Of a DNA stretch of 64,000 bases, positions 34,892 to 43,716 are shown one piece after another; positions within the stretch are counted from its first letter, which is position 1, and every line of letters begins with the position of its first letter. The translations under genes were made by a program, and so were the position numbers. The stretch spans positions 310,001-374,000 of the forward strand of contig NZ_CP146244.1 in NCBI RefSeq assembly GCF_037039395.1. Direction: 5' to 3'. The notes below the pieces were generated by a model that made no database searches, had not been told where the DNA came from, and saw only the letters and a list, made by a program, of their open reading frames with translations. Origin of the DNA: Agrobacterium vitis (lineage in GTDB: Bacteria > Pseudomonadota > Alphaproteobacteria > Rhizobiales > Rhizobiaceae).

Positions 34892-35854
34892 ATGAATATG
34901 CTTTGCAAACTCGCGCTTGGCGTGAGCATGACGGCGCTTGCCTGCTCGTCAGCTGTCGCTGCCAATCTGACGGTTGGCTTCTCGCAGATCGGTTCGGAAT
35001 CCGGTTGGCGCGCGGCGGAAACATCGGTCACCAAGATGGAAGCCGAAAAGCGCAAGATTACCTTGAAATTTGCCGATGCCCAGCAAAAGCAGGAAAACCA
35101 GATCAAGGCAATCCGTGGCTTTATTGCCCAGGGTGTCGATGCCATCCTGGTCGCGCCAGTTGTTGCAACCGGTTGGGAAGACGTGTTGAGCGAAGCCAAG
35201 GAAGCCAAGATTCCGGTGATCCTGCTGGACCGGGGTATCGATGCGCCAAAAGACCTCTATCTGACATCGGTCGCCTCCGATCAGGTCAAGGAAGGCAAGG
35301 TTGCCGGCGATTGGCTGGTAAAGTCGGTCGGAGACAAGCCCTGCAAAGTCGTCGAACTTCAGGGCACCGTTGGTTCCACACCGGCCATCAACCGCAAGAA
35401 GGGCTTTGAAGAAGCGATCAAGGGCCATTCCAATATCTCCATCATCCGCAGCCAGACCGGCGATTTCACCCGCGCCAAGGGCAAGGAAGTGATGGAAGGT
35501 TTCCTCAAGGCGGAAAATGGCGGCAAGGACATTTGCGCCATGTATGCTCATAATGATGACATGGCAGTCGGTGGTATCCAGGCGATCAAGGATGCCGGTC
35601 TGAAGCCGGGCAAGGATATCAAGGTCGTATCCATCGATGGCGTTCCGGATATTTTCCAGGCCATGGTGGCAGGTGAGGCCAATGCTTCTGTCGAACTGAC
35701 ACCGAACATGGCCGGTCCGGCATTTGACGCTCTTGCTGCGTACCTGAAGGATGGGAAGCAGCCGGAAAAATTCATCATCACGGAATCCAAGCTCTACACT
35801 CCTTCGGATGACCCAAAGGGTGAATACGAGCGCCGTAAGGGCTTGGGCTACTGA
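34892..35854 (+). CDS. ytfQ: Galactofuranose-type ABC transporter, periplasmic binding protein (YtfQ-like)
   Basis: A 320-residue protein with a signal peptide (MNMLCKLALGVSMTALACSSAVA, cleavage before ANLTVGFSQ). The mature sequence follows YtfQ: VGFSQIGSESGWRAAETSV, KFADAQQKQENQIKAIRGFIAQGVDAILVAPVV, LLDRGIDA and AHNDDMAVGGIQAIKDAGLKPGKDI. E. coli YtfQ binds galactofuranose. GGGAGGACATCC precedes the ATG at 34892. A strong hairpin separates it from the ATPase gene. The exact sugar is inferred from the family. Confidence 0.87.
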   Translation: MNMLCKLALGVSMTALACSSAVAANLTVGFSQIGSESGWRAAETSVTKMEAEKRKITLKFADAQQKQENQIKAIRGFIAQGVDAILVAPVVATGWEDVLSEAKEAKIPVILLDRGIDAPKDLYLTSVASDQVKEGKVAGDWLVKSVGDKPCKVVELQGTVGSTPAINRKKGFEEAIKGHSNISIIRSQTGDFTRAKGKEVMEGFLKAENGGKDICAMYAHNDDMAVGGIQAIKDAGLKPGKDIKVVSIDGVPDIFQAMVAGEANASVELTPNMAGPAFDALAAYLKDGKQPEKFIITESKLYTPSDDPKGEYERRKGLGY

Positions 35855-35867
35855 TATCCAAACCAGA

Positions 35868-35899
35868 CCGCGTCCGGCGCATACCTGCGCCGGACGCGG
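35868..35899 (+). terminator. Strong GC-rich hairpin between ytfQ and ytfR
   Basis: CCGCGTCCGGCGCA pairs perfectly with TGCGCCGGACGCGG around a TACC loop (14-bp stem). The tail ATTGCTCTTT has only a poor U-run. Placed after a binding-protein gene, it probably protects that mRNA or partly stops transcription, keeping binding protein in excess of the membrane parts. Confidence 0.75.
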
Positions 35900-35935
35900 A
35901 TTGCTCTTTATCGACAGGCATAGCCGGGTGAAACG

Positions 35936-37498
35936 ATGACGATCAGCCAACAGGCGGTGCTGGCCGCGACGGCCATTACCAAGACATTCGGCGCCCATGT
36001 CGCCTTGCACAATATCGATATCGCCTTCCGTCCAGGTGAAGTCCATGCGCTGCTGGGCGAGAACGGCGCGGGCAAATCGACACTGATCAAGATCCTGACC
36101 GGCGCCTATACGCCTGATGGCGGGACAGTGCTCGTCGATGGCGCACCCATGAGTTTTTCCACTCCGCAGCAGGCCCAGGCCGCAGGCATTGGCACTGTTT
36201 ATCAGGAGGTCAATCTCCTGACGAATATGACGGTGGCCGATAATCTCTTCATCGGTCGCCAGCCGCGCCGTTTTGGTTTGGTCGATCATCGCACCATGGA
36301 GCGTGAAGCGCGCCGTGTTCTTGCCAGCTACGGTCTCGATATCGACGTTCGCGCCGAATTGTCGACGTTTTCGGTCGCTGTACAACAGATCATCGCCATC
36401 GCCCGGGCCGTCGAACTTTCCGGTAAGGTCCTGATCCTTGACGAGCCGACGGCAAGCCTAGACCGTTCCGAAGTGCTGAAGCTTTTCGAAATTGTTCGAG
36501 GTCTGAAGGCGAGGGGGCTGGCCATCGTTTTCATCACCCATTTCCTGGATCAGGTCTTTGAGCTTTGCGACCATGCCACGGTATTGCGCAATGGAAAGCT
36601 GGTCGGCAGCCAGCCGATCGACACACTCAACCGGACAACCCTGGTCAGGATGATGCTGGGCAAGGACTTGTCCCTGCATCACGATGCCGTTGCCGGGATC
36701 GAGGCAGAGGTTGGGGAAAGCCTCATGCAATTTACCGGCTACGGGCTGGACGGCAAGGTGCAGCCCTTCACGCTCAACATCCATAAGGGTGAGGTGATCG
36801 GCGTGGCCGGATTGCTCGGGTCCGGGCGTACTGAAATGGCCCGGCTGATGTTTGGCATCGACTCCGCCGACAAGGGTGAGCTTACCCTGAATGGAGCGTC
36901 GTTCAAGATCCGCTCACCGCGCCAGGCCATCGATCTTGGCTTTGGTTTCTGCCCGGAGGATCGCAAGGCCGATGGCATTTTCGGGGATCTCTCGGTTCGG
37001 GAAAACATTATCATAGCCATGCAGGCCAAGCTCGGCTGGTTGCGCACGCTGAGCTATGACGAGCAGATGGAAATTGCCGGACAATTCATCGAGGCGCTGG
37101 ACATTCGCACCGCTTCAGCCGAATTGCCGATCAAGCTTCTATCCGGCGGCAATCAACAGAAGGCTATTCTGGCCCGCTGGTTGGCAACCGATCCGCGCTT
37201 CCTGATCCTTGACGAGCCGACCCGCGGTATCGATGTCGGAGCGCATGCGGAAATCGTCCGGATGATCAGCCGTCTGCGGGAGGATGGTCTGGCGCTGATC
37301 GTCATTTCATCAGAGCTGGACGAGGTGGTGAGCTATTCATCGCGGATCGTCGTCATGCGCGACCGGGCCATGGTGGCCGAGTTGCATGGCGCTGATATTG
37401 CCCCTGACGTTATCGTTCAGACGATTGCCGCTCAATCCAACACGCCCCAATCCAACTTACCTGGTCAGCCTGCCCATTCCGAAGGCGCATTCTCATGA
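35936..37498 (+). CDS. ytfR: Galactofuranose-type ABC transporter ATP-binding protein (YtfR-like)
   Basis: A 520-residue protein with two ABC domains. The first has GENGAGKS, VYQEVNLLTNMTVADNLFIGRQP and LILDEPTASLD. The second has GLLGSGRTEMARLMFG, LSGGNQQKAILARWLATDPRFLILDEPTRGIDVGAHAEI. It energises sugar import with the two downstream permeases. The stop overlaps the ytfT ATG (ATGA). Confidence 0.88.
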   Translation: MTISQQAVLAATAITKTFGAHVALHNIDIAFRPGEVHALLGENGAGKSTLIKILTGAYTPDGGTVLVDGAPMSFSTPQQAQAAGIGTVYQEVNLLTNMTVADNLFIGRQPRRFGLVDHRTMEREARRVLASYGLDIDVRAELSTFSVAVQQIIAIARAVELSGKVLILDEPTASLDRSEVLKLFEIVRGLKARGLAIVFITHFLDQVFELCDHATVLRNGKLVGSQPIDTLNRTTLVRMMLGKDLSLHHDAVAGIEAEVGESLMQFTGYGLDGKVQPFTLNIHKGEVIGVAGLLGSGRTEMARLMFGIDSADKGELTLNGASFKIRSPRQAIDLGFGFCPEDRKADGIFGDLSVRENIIIAMQAKLGWLRTLSYDEQMEIAGQFIEALDIRTASAELPIKLLSGGNQQKAILARWLATDPRFLILDEPTRGIDVGAHAEIVRMISRLREDGLALIVISSELDEVVSYSSRIVVMRDRAMVAELHGADIAPDVIVQTIAAQSNTPQSNLPGQPAHSEGAFS

Positions 37499-38535
37499 AA
37501 ATTCGCTCCATGACGTCTTTCTTGAAGCCGCAATTTGCAGCGCTCATCGCCGTCCTGCTGTTAAACTGGATGGTGTTTCCCGGCTTCTTCGATATCGCCT
37601 GGCGCGATGGCCGCTTGTTCGGCAGCCTGATTGACGTGCTCAACCGTGGTGCACCGGTTGCCATTCTCGCCATCGGCATGACAGCCATCATTGCCACGCG
37701 CGGTGTGGATCTTTCCGTCGGCGCGGTCATGGCTGTGGCGGGCGCCGTTGCCGCCACCTGCGCTGTCGCAGGCCAGCCTTTGGTGGTGACCTTGGCAGCA
37801 GCGCTAGCGGTGGCGCTCGCCTGCGGCATCTGGAATGGCCTGCTGGTTGCCTATCTCGGCATTCAGCCTTTTGTGGCGACGCTGGTTCTGATGGTGGCAG
37901 GTAGGGGGCTGGCGCAATTGGTCACATCCGGCTCGATTGTCACCTTCAGCGATCCGGCTCTGATTTTCGTGGGAACAGGATCACTGCTCGGCTTTCCGAT
38001 GCCGGTGGTGATTGCCCTGGTGCTGATGCTGTCAGCCCATATTTTCATGCGCCGCACCGCCATCGGACTGTTCATCGAGGCGATCGGCACCAATCTTTCG
38101 GCGGCAAATTATACCGGGCTTCGCAGCCGTGCGCTAATCCTCGCGGTTTACACTTTTGGCGGTTTCTGCGCGGGGATCGCCGGCACCATTGCCGCTGCCG
38201 ATATTCGTGGCGCCGATGCCAATAATGCCGGGCTGTGGCTGGAGCTGGATGCCATTCTTGCTGTCGTTATCGGCGGCACCTCGCTTCTGGGTGGTCGATT
38301 TTCCATTCCGATGTCGGTTCTGGGCGCAGTGATCATTCAGGCGATGAATACCGGCATTCTGGTTTCAGGACTGCCGCCGGAATTCAATCTCATCGTCAAG
38401 GCCAGCGTGATCATCATCATCCTGGTTCTGCAATCGGACCGCGTCAGCGAGCTGGTCAGTGGCTGGAAACACCGGTCCGCCATCTTGCCCAAAAACACTC
38501 ACGCTAAAATCCAGGCTTCGGAGAAAACAGGATGA
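37495..38535 (+). CDS. ytfT: Galactofuranose-type ABC transporter permease (YtfT-like)
   Basis: A 346-residue membrane protein of the RbsC family. Motifs: GMTAIIATRGVDLSVGAVMAVAGAVAA, GIQPFVATLVLMVAGRGLAQL, AIGTNLSAANYTGLRSR and AVVIGGTSLLGGRFSIP. ATGA overlap with both the upstream ATPase and downstream permease genes indicates coupled translation of the membrane complex. Confidence 0.88.
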   Translation: MKIRSMTSFLKPQFAALIAVLLLNWMVFPGFFDIAWRDGRLFGSLIDVLNRGAPVAILAIGMTAIIATRGVDLSVGAVMAVAGAVAATCAVAGQPLVVTLAAALAVALACGIWNGLLVAYLGIQPFVATLVLMVAGRGLAQLVTSGSIVTFSDPALIFVGTGSLLGFPMPVVIALVLMLSAHIFMRRTAIGLFIEAIGTNLSAANYTGLRSRALILAVYTFGGFCAGIAGTIAAADIRGADANNAGLWLELDAILAVVIGGTSLLGGRFSIPMSVLGAVIIQAMNTGILVSGLPPEFNLIVKASVIIIILVLQSDRVSELVSGWKHRSAILPKNTHAKIQASEKTG

Positions 38536-39512
38536 ACCCGCGCTATCGGCCGCTTGCTGCCACGACCCTGATTTTCATCGTCGCCTATACCCTCTGCGTC
38601 CTCAGCTATCCCGGCATGTTTTCAACCCGTGTCCTGGGCAATTTCCTGACGGACAATGCTTTCCTGGGCATTGCTGCTGTCGGGGCGACCTTTGTCATCC
38701 TGTCTGGTGGCATCGACCTGTCTGTCGGTGCCGTCATTGGGTTGACAGGCGTTATCACCGCCCTGTTGATCAGCCATGCGGGGCTCGACCCGGTTGTAGT
38801 CTTTCCACTGGTGCTGGTGCTTTCGGCCTGTTTCGGCGCGGTGATGGGGGCGGTTATTCATTTCCTGAAGGTGCCGCCCTTTATCGTCACCCTGGCGGGG
38901 ATGTTTCTGGCGCGAGGCATCGCCTCGGTTTTGACCCAGGACAGTATCCCTATCGATCATCCGATCTATCGTGCGATTTCGCAGGCCTATTTTCGCCTGC
39001 CCGGCGGAGGCCGGTTGAGCGCCATCGGTTTGTTGATGCTGGCGGCGTTTCTGGTCTGCGGTTTTATCGCCCACCGCACCCGGTTCGGCTCCTATGTCTA
39101 TGCGATCGGCGGCAATCCGGTTTCGGCGGCGCTGATGGGGGTGCCCACCGGGCCGGTGACGATTGGCATTTATGCCCTTTCCGCCTTCCTGTCCGGTCTG
39201 GCAGGCATCGTCTATTCGCTTTATACCTCGGCTGGCTATCCGCTCGCAGCGGTTGGCATAGAGCTTGACGCCATCGCGGCGGTGGTGATAGGCGGCACGT
39301 TGCTGACTGGAGGATATGGTTTTATCTTCGGCACGTTGATCGGCGTCATGCTGCAAGGCCTGGTGCAGACCTATATTGTTTTTGAAGGCACGCTTTCCAG
39401 TTGGTGGACGAAGATTGCCATTGGTGCATTGCTGTTTATGTTCATTCTGTTGCAGAAGCTGGTATTTCATGCCGGAAGTGGACGGCCGAGGACGAAAAAG
39501 GCGTCTGCATGA
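38532..39512 (+). CDS. yjfF: Galactofuranose-type ABC transporter permease (YjfF-like)
   Basis: A 326-residue second permease with AVGATFVILSGGIDLSVGAVIGLTGVI, VPPFIVTLAGMFLARGIASVLTQDSIPIDHP and YAIGGNPVSAALMGVPTGPVTIGIYALSAFLSGLAGIVYSLYTSAGYP. The two different permeases are characteristic of the YtfQRT-YjfF system. The stop overlaps the start of the GntR regulator gene. Confidence 0.88.
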   Translation: MNPRYRPLAATTLIFIVAYTLCVLSYPGMFSTRVLGNFLTDNAFLGIAAVGATFVILSGGIDLSVGAVIGLTGVITALLISHAGLDPVVVFPLVLVLSACFGAVMGAVIHFLKVPPFIVTLAGMFLARGIASVLTQDSIPIDHPIYRAISQAYFRLPGGGRLSAIGLLMLAAFLVCGFIAHRTRFGSYVYAIGGNPVSAALMGVPTGPVTIGIYALSAFLSGLAGIVYSLYTSAGYPLAAVGIELDAIAAVVIGGTLLTGGYGFIFGTLIGVMLQGLVQTYIVFEGTLSSWWTKIAIGALLFMFILLQKLVFHAGSGRPRTKKASA

Positions 39513-40237
39513 TCGAACCAGGCAGCCTGCTTCGCTCCCTTTCCGGACGGATCACGGCGCGCAATTTCCACTCTCACGTCATCAACGAAATCGGAGCGGG
39601 CGTTATTTCCGGTCGCTTTGCGGTCGGCTCTATCCTGCCCAACGATGCCGCCCTGATGGATGAATTCAGTGTCTCGCGCACGGTGCTGCGGGAGGCCTTG
39701 AAGACGTTGGAGGCCAAGGGACTGGTGGAAGCCCGGCCCAAGGTCGGCACCAAGGTTGCCAAGAAAAGCCGCTGGAACCTGTATGATCGCCAGGTCTTGG
39801 CCTGGTATCTCGAAATCCAGCCGGATGACGAATTTCTGCGCGGACTGGGCGAGGTGCGGTGCTCACTGGAGCCGCTGGCGGCAAGTGATGCTGCCAGCGA
39901 TCATACCGGTGACCAGATCCGCCTGATGCATTACTGGCTGCGGCAAATGGAGCTTGCCCTGGATGAGCCGCAAAGCTTCAGCCTGGCAGATTTCGAACTG
40001 CACAGGATCATAGCCGAGGCATCCAGCAATCCGTTCCTGCGGGCCTTGCAGGGGGCGATCGAGCTGTCGCATGCGCTCGCCTATTTGCCCGCCGTGCGCG
40101 ACGGCAAGGTTTGCGAGCTCACAGCCGTGTTGCAAAGCCACCGCGTTCTCGTCACCGCCATTGAGCGCGGCCTTGCCGAAGAGGCGGCTGCGGCGATGAT
40201 CGGCACCATCGAGCAGGACCACGCACGGATGTCGTAA
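39509..40237 (+). CDS. GntR/FadR-family regulator (FCD domain)
   Basis: A 242-residue regulator. The N-terminal winged HTH is VINEIGAGVISGRFAVGSILPNDAALMDEFSVSRTVLREALKTLEAKGLVEARPKVGTKV. The FCD effector domain has the metal/ligand residues in EVRCSLEPLAA, FELHRIIAEASSNPFLRAL and LQSHRVLVTAIERG. Its ATG overlaps the permease stop, so it is the fifth gene of the ytf-like operon and probably represses it through the palindrome at 34777. Confidence 0.88.
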   Translation: MIEPGSLLRSLSGRITARNFHSHVINEIGAGVISGRFAVGSILPNDAALMDEFSVSRTVLREALKTLEAKGLVEARPKVGTKVAKKSRWNLYDRQVLAWYLEIQPDDEFLRGLGEVRCSLEPLAASDAASDHTGDQIRLMHYWLRQMELALDEPQSFSLADFELHRIIAEASSNPFLRALQGAIELSHALAYLPAVRDGKVCELTAVLQSHRVLVTAIERGLAEEAAAAMIGTIEQDHARMS

Positions 40238-40260
40238 TCTATTCGCTCCAAGGCGGGTGT

Positions 40261-40292
40261 GATGGCATGCATTTTTGACAATGCATGCCATC
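40261..40292. terminator. Hairpin 1 of three after the GntR gene
   Basis: GATGGCATGCATT pairs perfectly with AATGCATGCCATC (13 bp) around TTTGAC, 23 bp after the regulator stop. It is directly followed by the 43-bp repeat. Confidence 0.75.
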
Positions 40293-40335
40293 TTATACCA
40301 AGTCTCTGACATGCTGACGCATCCTCGACTTGAAG
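40293..40335. repeat. 43-bp dispersed repeat, copy 2
   Basis: Matches 21566-21608 at 42 of 43 positions; the single difference is C for T in the inner loop, leaving the paired arms unchanged. Like copy 1 it lies between convergent genes. Confidence 0.85.
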
Positions 40336-40337
40336 AA

Positions 40338-40419
40338 TTGAAAATATCTCAAATGTGCCAGAGGCTTGAGATATTTTCAAACGGAATACGAAGAGTCATT
40401 TTCAATGAATCTTCGTATT
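40338..40419. terminator. Hairpins 2 and 3 between convergent genes
   Basis: TTGAAAATATCTCAA at 40338-40352 pairs perfectly with TTGAGATATTTTCAA at 40366-40380. Then AATACGAAGA at 40385-40394 pairs with TCTTCGTATT at 40410-40419, with TCATT-TTC-AATGA extending the stem inward past one mismatch. Together with hairpin 1 they form a dense block serving both the GntR gene and the aldehyde dehydrogenase gene. Confidence 0.65.
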
Positions 40420-40437
40420 ATCATTCAACCCAACAGA

Positions 40438-41890
40438 TCAGAACGGGTAATGCTGGTTCGGATCTTCAATGGTGATCCAGCGCAGGTCGGTGAATTCGTT
40501 GATCGCCGCCTTACCGCCAAACCGTCCGTAGCCGGAGTTTTTCACCCCTCCAAACGGCATTTGTGCCTCATCGGCAAGGGTCGGGCCGTTGATGTGGCAA
40601 ATGCCAGCTTCGATGCGGGCCGCAATCGCCAGGGCACGCTGGATATCGCGGCTGAAAATCGCTGAGGACAAACCATATTCGCTATCATTGGCGATGCGGA
40701 TGGCCTCTTCCTCGTCCTTGACCCGGATGACCGGTTTGACCGGGCCAAAGCTCTCTTCGTCGAAGCTGCGCATTCCAGCCTTGACGTGGTCGAGAAGCGT
40801 GGCTTCCACCACACTGCCCGTGACCTTGCCGCCAGCGGCGAGGGTTGCGCCCTTGCCAACGGCATCATCGATGAATTCCTGCATTTTGACGGCGGCCTGA
40901 GGATTGACCAACGAGCCCAGCACGACATGGCCACGCGGATCGCCAGCCGGAAGCGAGGCAGCGCGGGCAGCCAGCTTTGCCACGAATTCGTCAGCGACCT
41001 TTTCATGGACGATCAACCGCTCCGTGGACATGCAGATCTGGCCCATGTTCATGTAGCAGCCAAACACCGCCGCATTGACGGCAGCATCGATATCGGCATC
41101 CTCGAGCACCAGAAAGGGTGCTTTTCCACCGAGTTCAAGCAGGGCGGGCTTGAGGTGACGACCGCACAATTCGCCGATAATGCGTCCGACCTTGGTCGAA
41201 CCGGTGAAATTGACGCGGCGTACTTCCGGTGCGCTGACCAGCGCTTCCACCACCTCGGCGGCATTTTCAGGCGCATTGGTGATGACGTTGATGACGCCAT
41301 CCGGCAGACCGGCCTCGACCAGCACCTGGCCGATCAGGACATGGACGCCGGGGCAGGCTTCGGATGCCTTCAGGATGACGCTGTTGCCGCAGGCAATCGC
41401 CATGGCTATGGCGCGCGCGCGTGCCCAGAATGATCGGTGCATTCCAGGGTGCAATGCCAAGGCAGACGCCTGCTGCCTGGCGCACAGCCATGGACAATGT
41501 ACCGGGCTTGTCTGAGGGGATGACTTCGCCCTGGATCTGGCTGGTCATGCTGGCGGCTTCCCGCAACACGCCAGCGGCAAGCATGGTATTGAAGCCGGCC
41601 CAGGGACCGGTCGCACCCGTTTCCGTGATCATCAGCGCGGTGAAGTCTGCCGCTTTTGAGGCCATGATGTCGGCTGCTTTCAGCAGCAAGGCACGCCTTT
41701 CACCGGGGCCTGTGCGTGACCAGGCGGGGAAGGCCGCCTGGGCTGCGGCAACCGCTGCCTTGACATCGTCCAGGCCGGAGGCTGGGGCGCGTGAAGCAAT
41801 CTCGCCATTGAATGGATCGATCCGGTCGAACGTCTTGCCCGACAAGGCTCCGACTTTCTTGCCACCAATGATTTGCTGGATTTCGTGCAT
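40438..41890 (-). pseudogene. Aldehyde dehydrogenase, frameshifted in a CG repeat
   Basis: Two frames together encode one full ALDH of the salicylaldehyde/vanillin dehydrogenase-like branch. The first starts at the ATG at 41890 (behind GGAGGAAGAAGAC; MHEIQQIIGGKKVGAL) and runs to GIAPWNAPIILGTRA. The second continues RAIAMAIACGNSVILK to the stop at 40438, with LLELGGKAPFLVLEDADI, catalytic Cys in NMGQICMSTERL, and EESFGPVKPV. The total of 1453 bp is 1 more than a multiple of 3. The break lies in GCGCGCGCGCG at 41411-41421; homologues read GTRAIAM here, so two extra CG units (+4) or one extra base explain the shift. All other parts look intact. Confidence 0.88.
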
Positions 41891-41970
41891 GTCTTCTTCC
41901 TCCACGTATGTGCGACCCCTGTCGCAGTTTTTTGTTGGTATGCCTGGGTAATTATGCGGGAGTTGCGCGT

Positions 41971-43497
41971 TCAGATCGGATAATCTGCCGGGCCTGAGGC
42001 AAGGCTCACCCACCGCAATTCGGTAAATTCGTCCAGCGCCGCCACGCCGCCGAACCGGCCATAGCCGGAGGCCTTGACGCCTCCGAACGGCATGAACGGA
42101 TCGTCTGCCACGGTGGCGCTGTTGATATGCAGAATGCCGGTTTCCACCCGTCTTGCGACATCCAGAGCCTGGTGCAAATCGCGGCTGAACACCGCGCCGG
42201 ATAGACCGTAATCGCAATCATTGGCAACGGTCACGGCCTCATCCGCGTCAGTGACGCGAATGATCGACACGACCGGTCCGAAACTTTCTTCACGATAGAG
42301 CCGCATGCCGGGCAGGACATGATCGACAACAGTGGCATCCATCAACGTGTCATGAACGCGCCCGCCTGTCAGAACATGCGCGCCCCTGGCAACGGCATCG
42401 TCGATCATGCTGGCAATTCTCCGGCCGGACTCCACCGAGATCAATGGACCGAGCGGTGTCAGGCCGAGTGCCGGATCGCCGGCCTTGACCGTTTTCGCTT
42501 TGCTGACGAACAGCGACAGAAAATCATCAGCGATGGCATCGACCAGAATGATCCGCTCGGTGGACATGCAGATCTGGCCCTGATTGAAAAAAGCCCCAAA
42601 CGCTGCGGCGCGGGCGGCCTGTTCGAGATCGGCATCGTCAAGTACGATCAGCGGCGCTTTGCCGCCAAGTTCCAGCAGGCAGCGTTTTAAATAGCGGGCG
42701 GCGATTTGCGCAACGATCCTGCCGACCCGGGTCGAGCCGGTGAAATTGACCCGGCGAACAACGGGATGGGCAATCAGGGTCTCGACAATCACTGTTGCAT
42801 CGGCAGGCGCATTGGAGATGATATTCAACACGCCATCGGGCAGACCGGCTTGCTGAAGCAGATCGCCCAGCAATCGCTGCGTGGCGGGCGCCAATTCCGA
42901 GCTTTTCAAGATCACGCAATTGCCGCAGGCCAGTGCCAAGGCAATTGAGCGGACAGCAAGCAGGATTGGTGCGTTCCAAGGTGAGATGGCAAGGCAGACG
43001 CCAGCCGGTTGGCGCAATGAAAAGGACGATCCAACGATCAGATCATCCGGGCAAATCGATCCCGGCACATGCATCGCCATGGTGGCGGCATCCTGGAAGA
43101 TCTTTGCCCCATAGTCGATGTTGAAACGGCACCAATCACGGGTAGCTCCCGTTTCGGCCATCATTGTCCTGGTAAAAACCTCAGTCGCTTCGATCAGCAG
43201 GGTGGCCGCCTGTTCCAGAATAGACTGACGCATGGCGCAAGGCGATGCTGACCAGCCAGGAAAGGCCGCAGCGGCAGCAAGTGCTGCGTTTTCGGCATCC
43301 GCAAGACTTGCGGCGGCAGCGACGGTGACGATGTGCGAGGTCAGGGGATTGGCTCTTGTAAAGACCCTGTCTCCTTGCGCGTCGACGGACTTTCCGCCGA
43401 TCAGCAGAGAAGCTGCAAAAGGCGTGGGGGTGCCACTTGCCGTCTCCATCCAGTCCAGGCTGGAATTTTCAGGTGACGCGGTCCTTTCCATGGCCAT
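41971..43497 (-). CDS. Aldehyde dehydrogenase (intact paralogue)
   Basis: A 508-residue NAD(P)-dependent ALDH. LAISPWNAPILLAVRSIALALACGNCVILKSSE is the nucleotide region, LLELGGKAPLIVLDDADL contains the catalytic Glu, and NQGQICMSTERI the catalytic Cys. MPFGGVKASGYGRFGG is near the C-terminus. The ATG at 43497 is 8 nt after GGAGG. The frameshifted paralogue follows 80 bp downstream on the same strand, so the pair arose by tandem duplication and is probably co-transcribed. Divergent from the AraC regulator gene. Confidence 0.87.
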   Translation of the reverse strand: MAMERTASPENSSLDWMETASGTPTPFAASLLIGGKSVDAQGDRVFTRANPLTSHIVTVAAAASLADAENAALAAAAAFPGWSASPCAMRQSILEQAATLLIEATEVFTRTMMAETGATRDWCRFNIDYGAKIFQDAATMAMHVPGSICPDDLIVGSSFSLRQPAGVCLAISPWNAPILLAVRSIALALACGNCVILKSSELAPATQRLLGDLLQQAGLPDGVLNIISNAPADATVIVETLIAHPVVRRVNFTGSTRVGRIVAQIAARYLKRCLLELGGKAPLIVLDDADLEQAARAAAFGAFFNQGQICMSTERIILVDAIADDFLSLFVSKAKTVKAGDPALGLTPLGPLISVESGRRIASMIDDAVARGAHVLTGGRVHDTLMDATVVDHVLPGMRLYREESFGPVVSIIRVTDADEAVTVANDCDYGLSGAVFSRDLHQALDVARRVETGILHINSATVADDPFMPFGGVKASGYGRFGGVAALDEFTELRWVSLASGPADYPI

Positions 43498-43716
43498 ATG
43501 CAATGCCTCCTCCCAAAGGCGTATCTCCGACAGCGTTTTCACCATTGATCCGAAACAGCCTGTTTCAGGCTATTTTTCTGGAATTCTTCATGGTGAGAAA
43601 ATCCGTCAGACATGTATTTCGGGCAACTCTAACGATTTGCACGGAAAGAAGAATGTAGATATCTGGGTTCTCATTGTCGATTTCTGGTCAATTGCCGCAA
43701 TTTGGAGACTGCCCCT

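Noticed and set aside
41891..42217. A longer N-terminus for the frameshifted ALDH
   Set aside because: It overlaps the end of the upstream ALDH in another frame; ALDH homology and a strong ribosome site fit the ATG at 41890.
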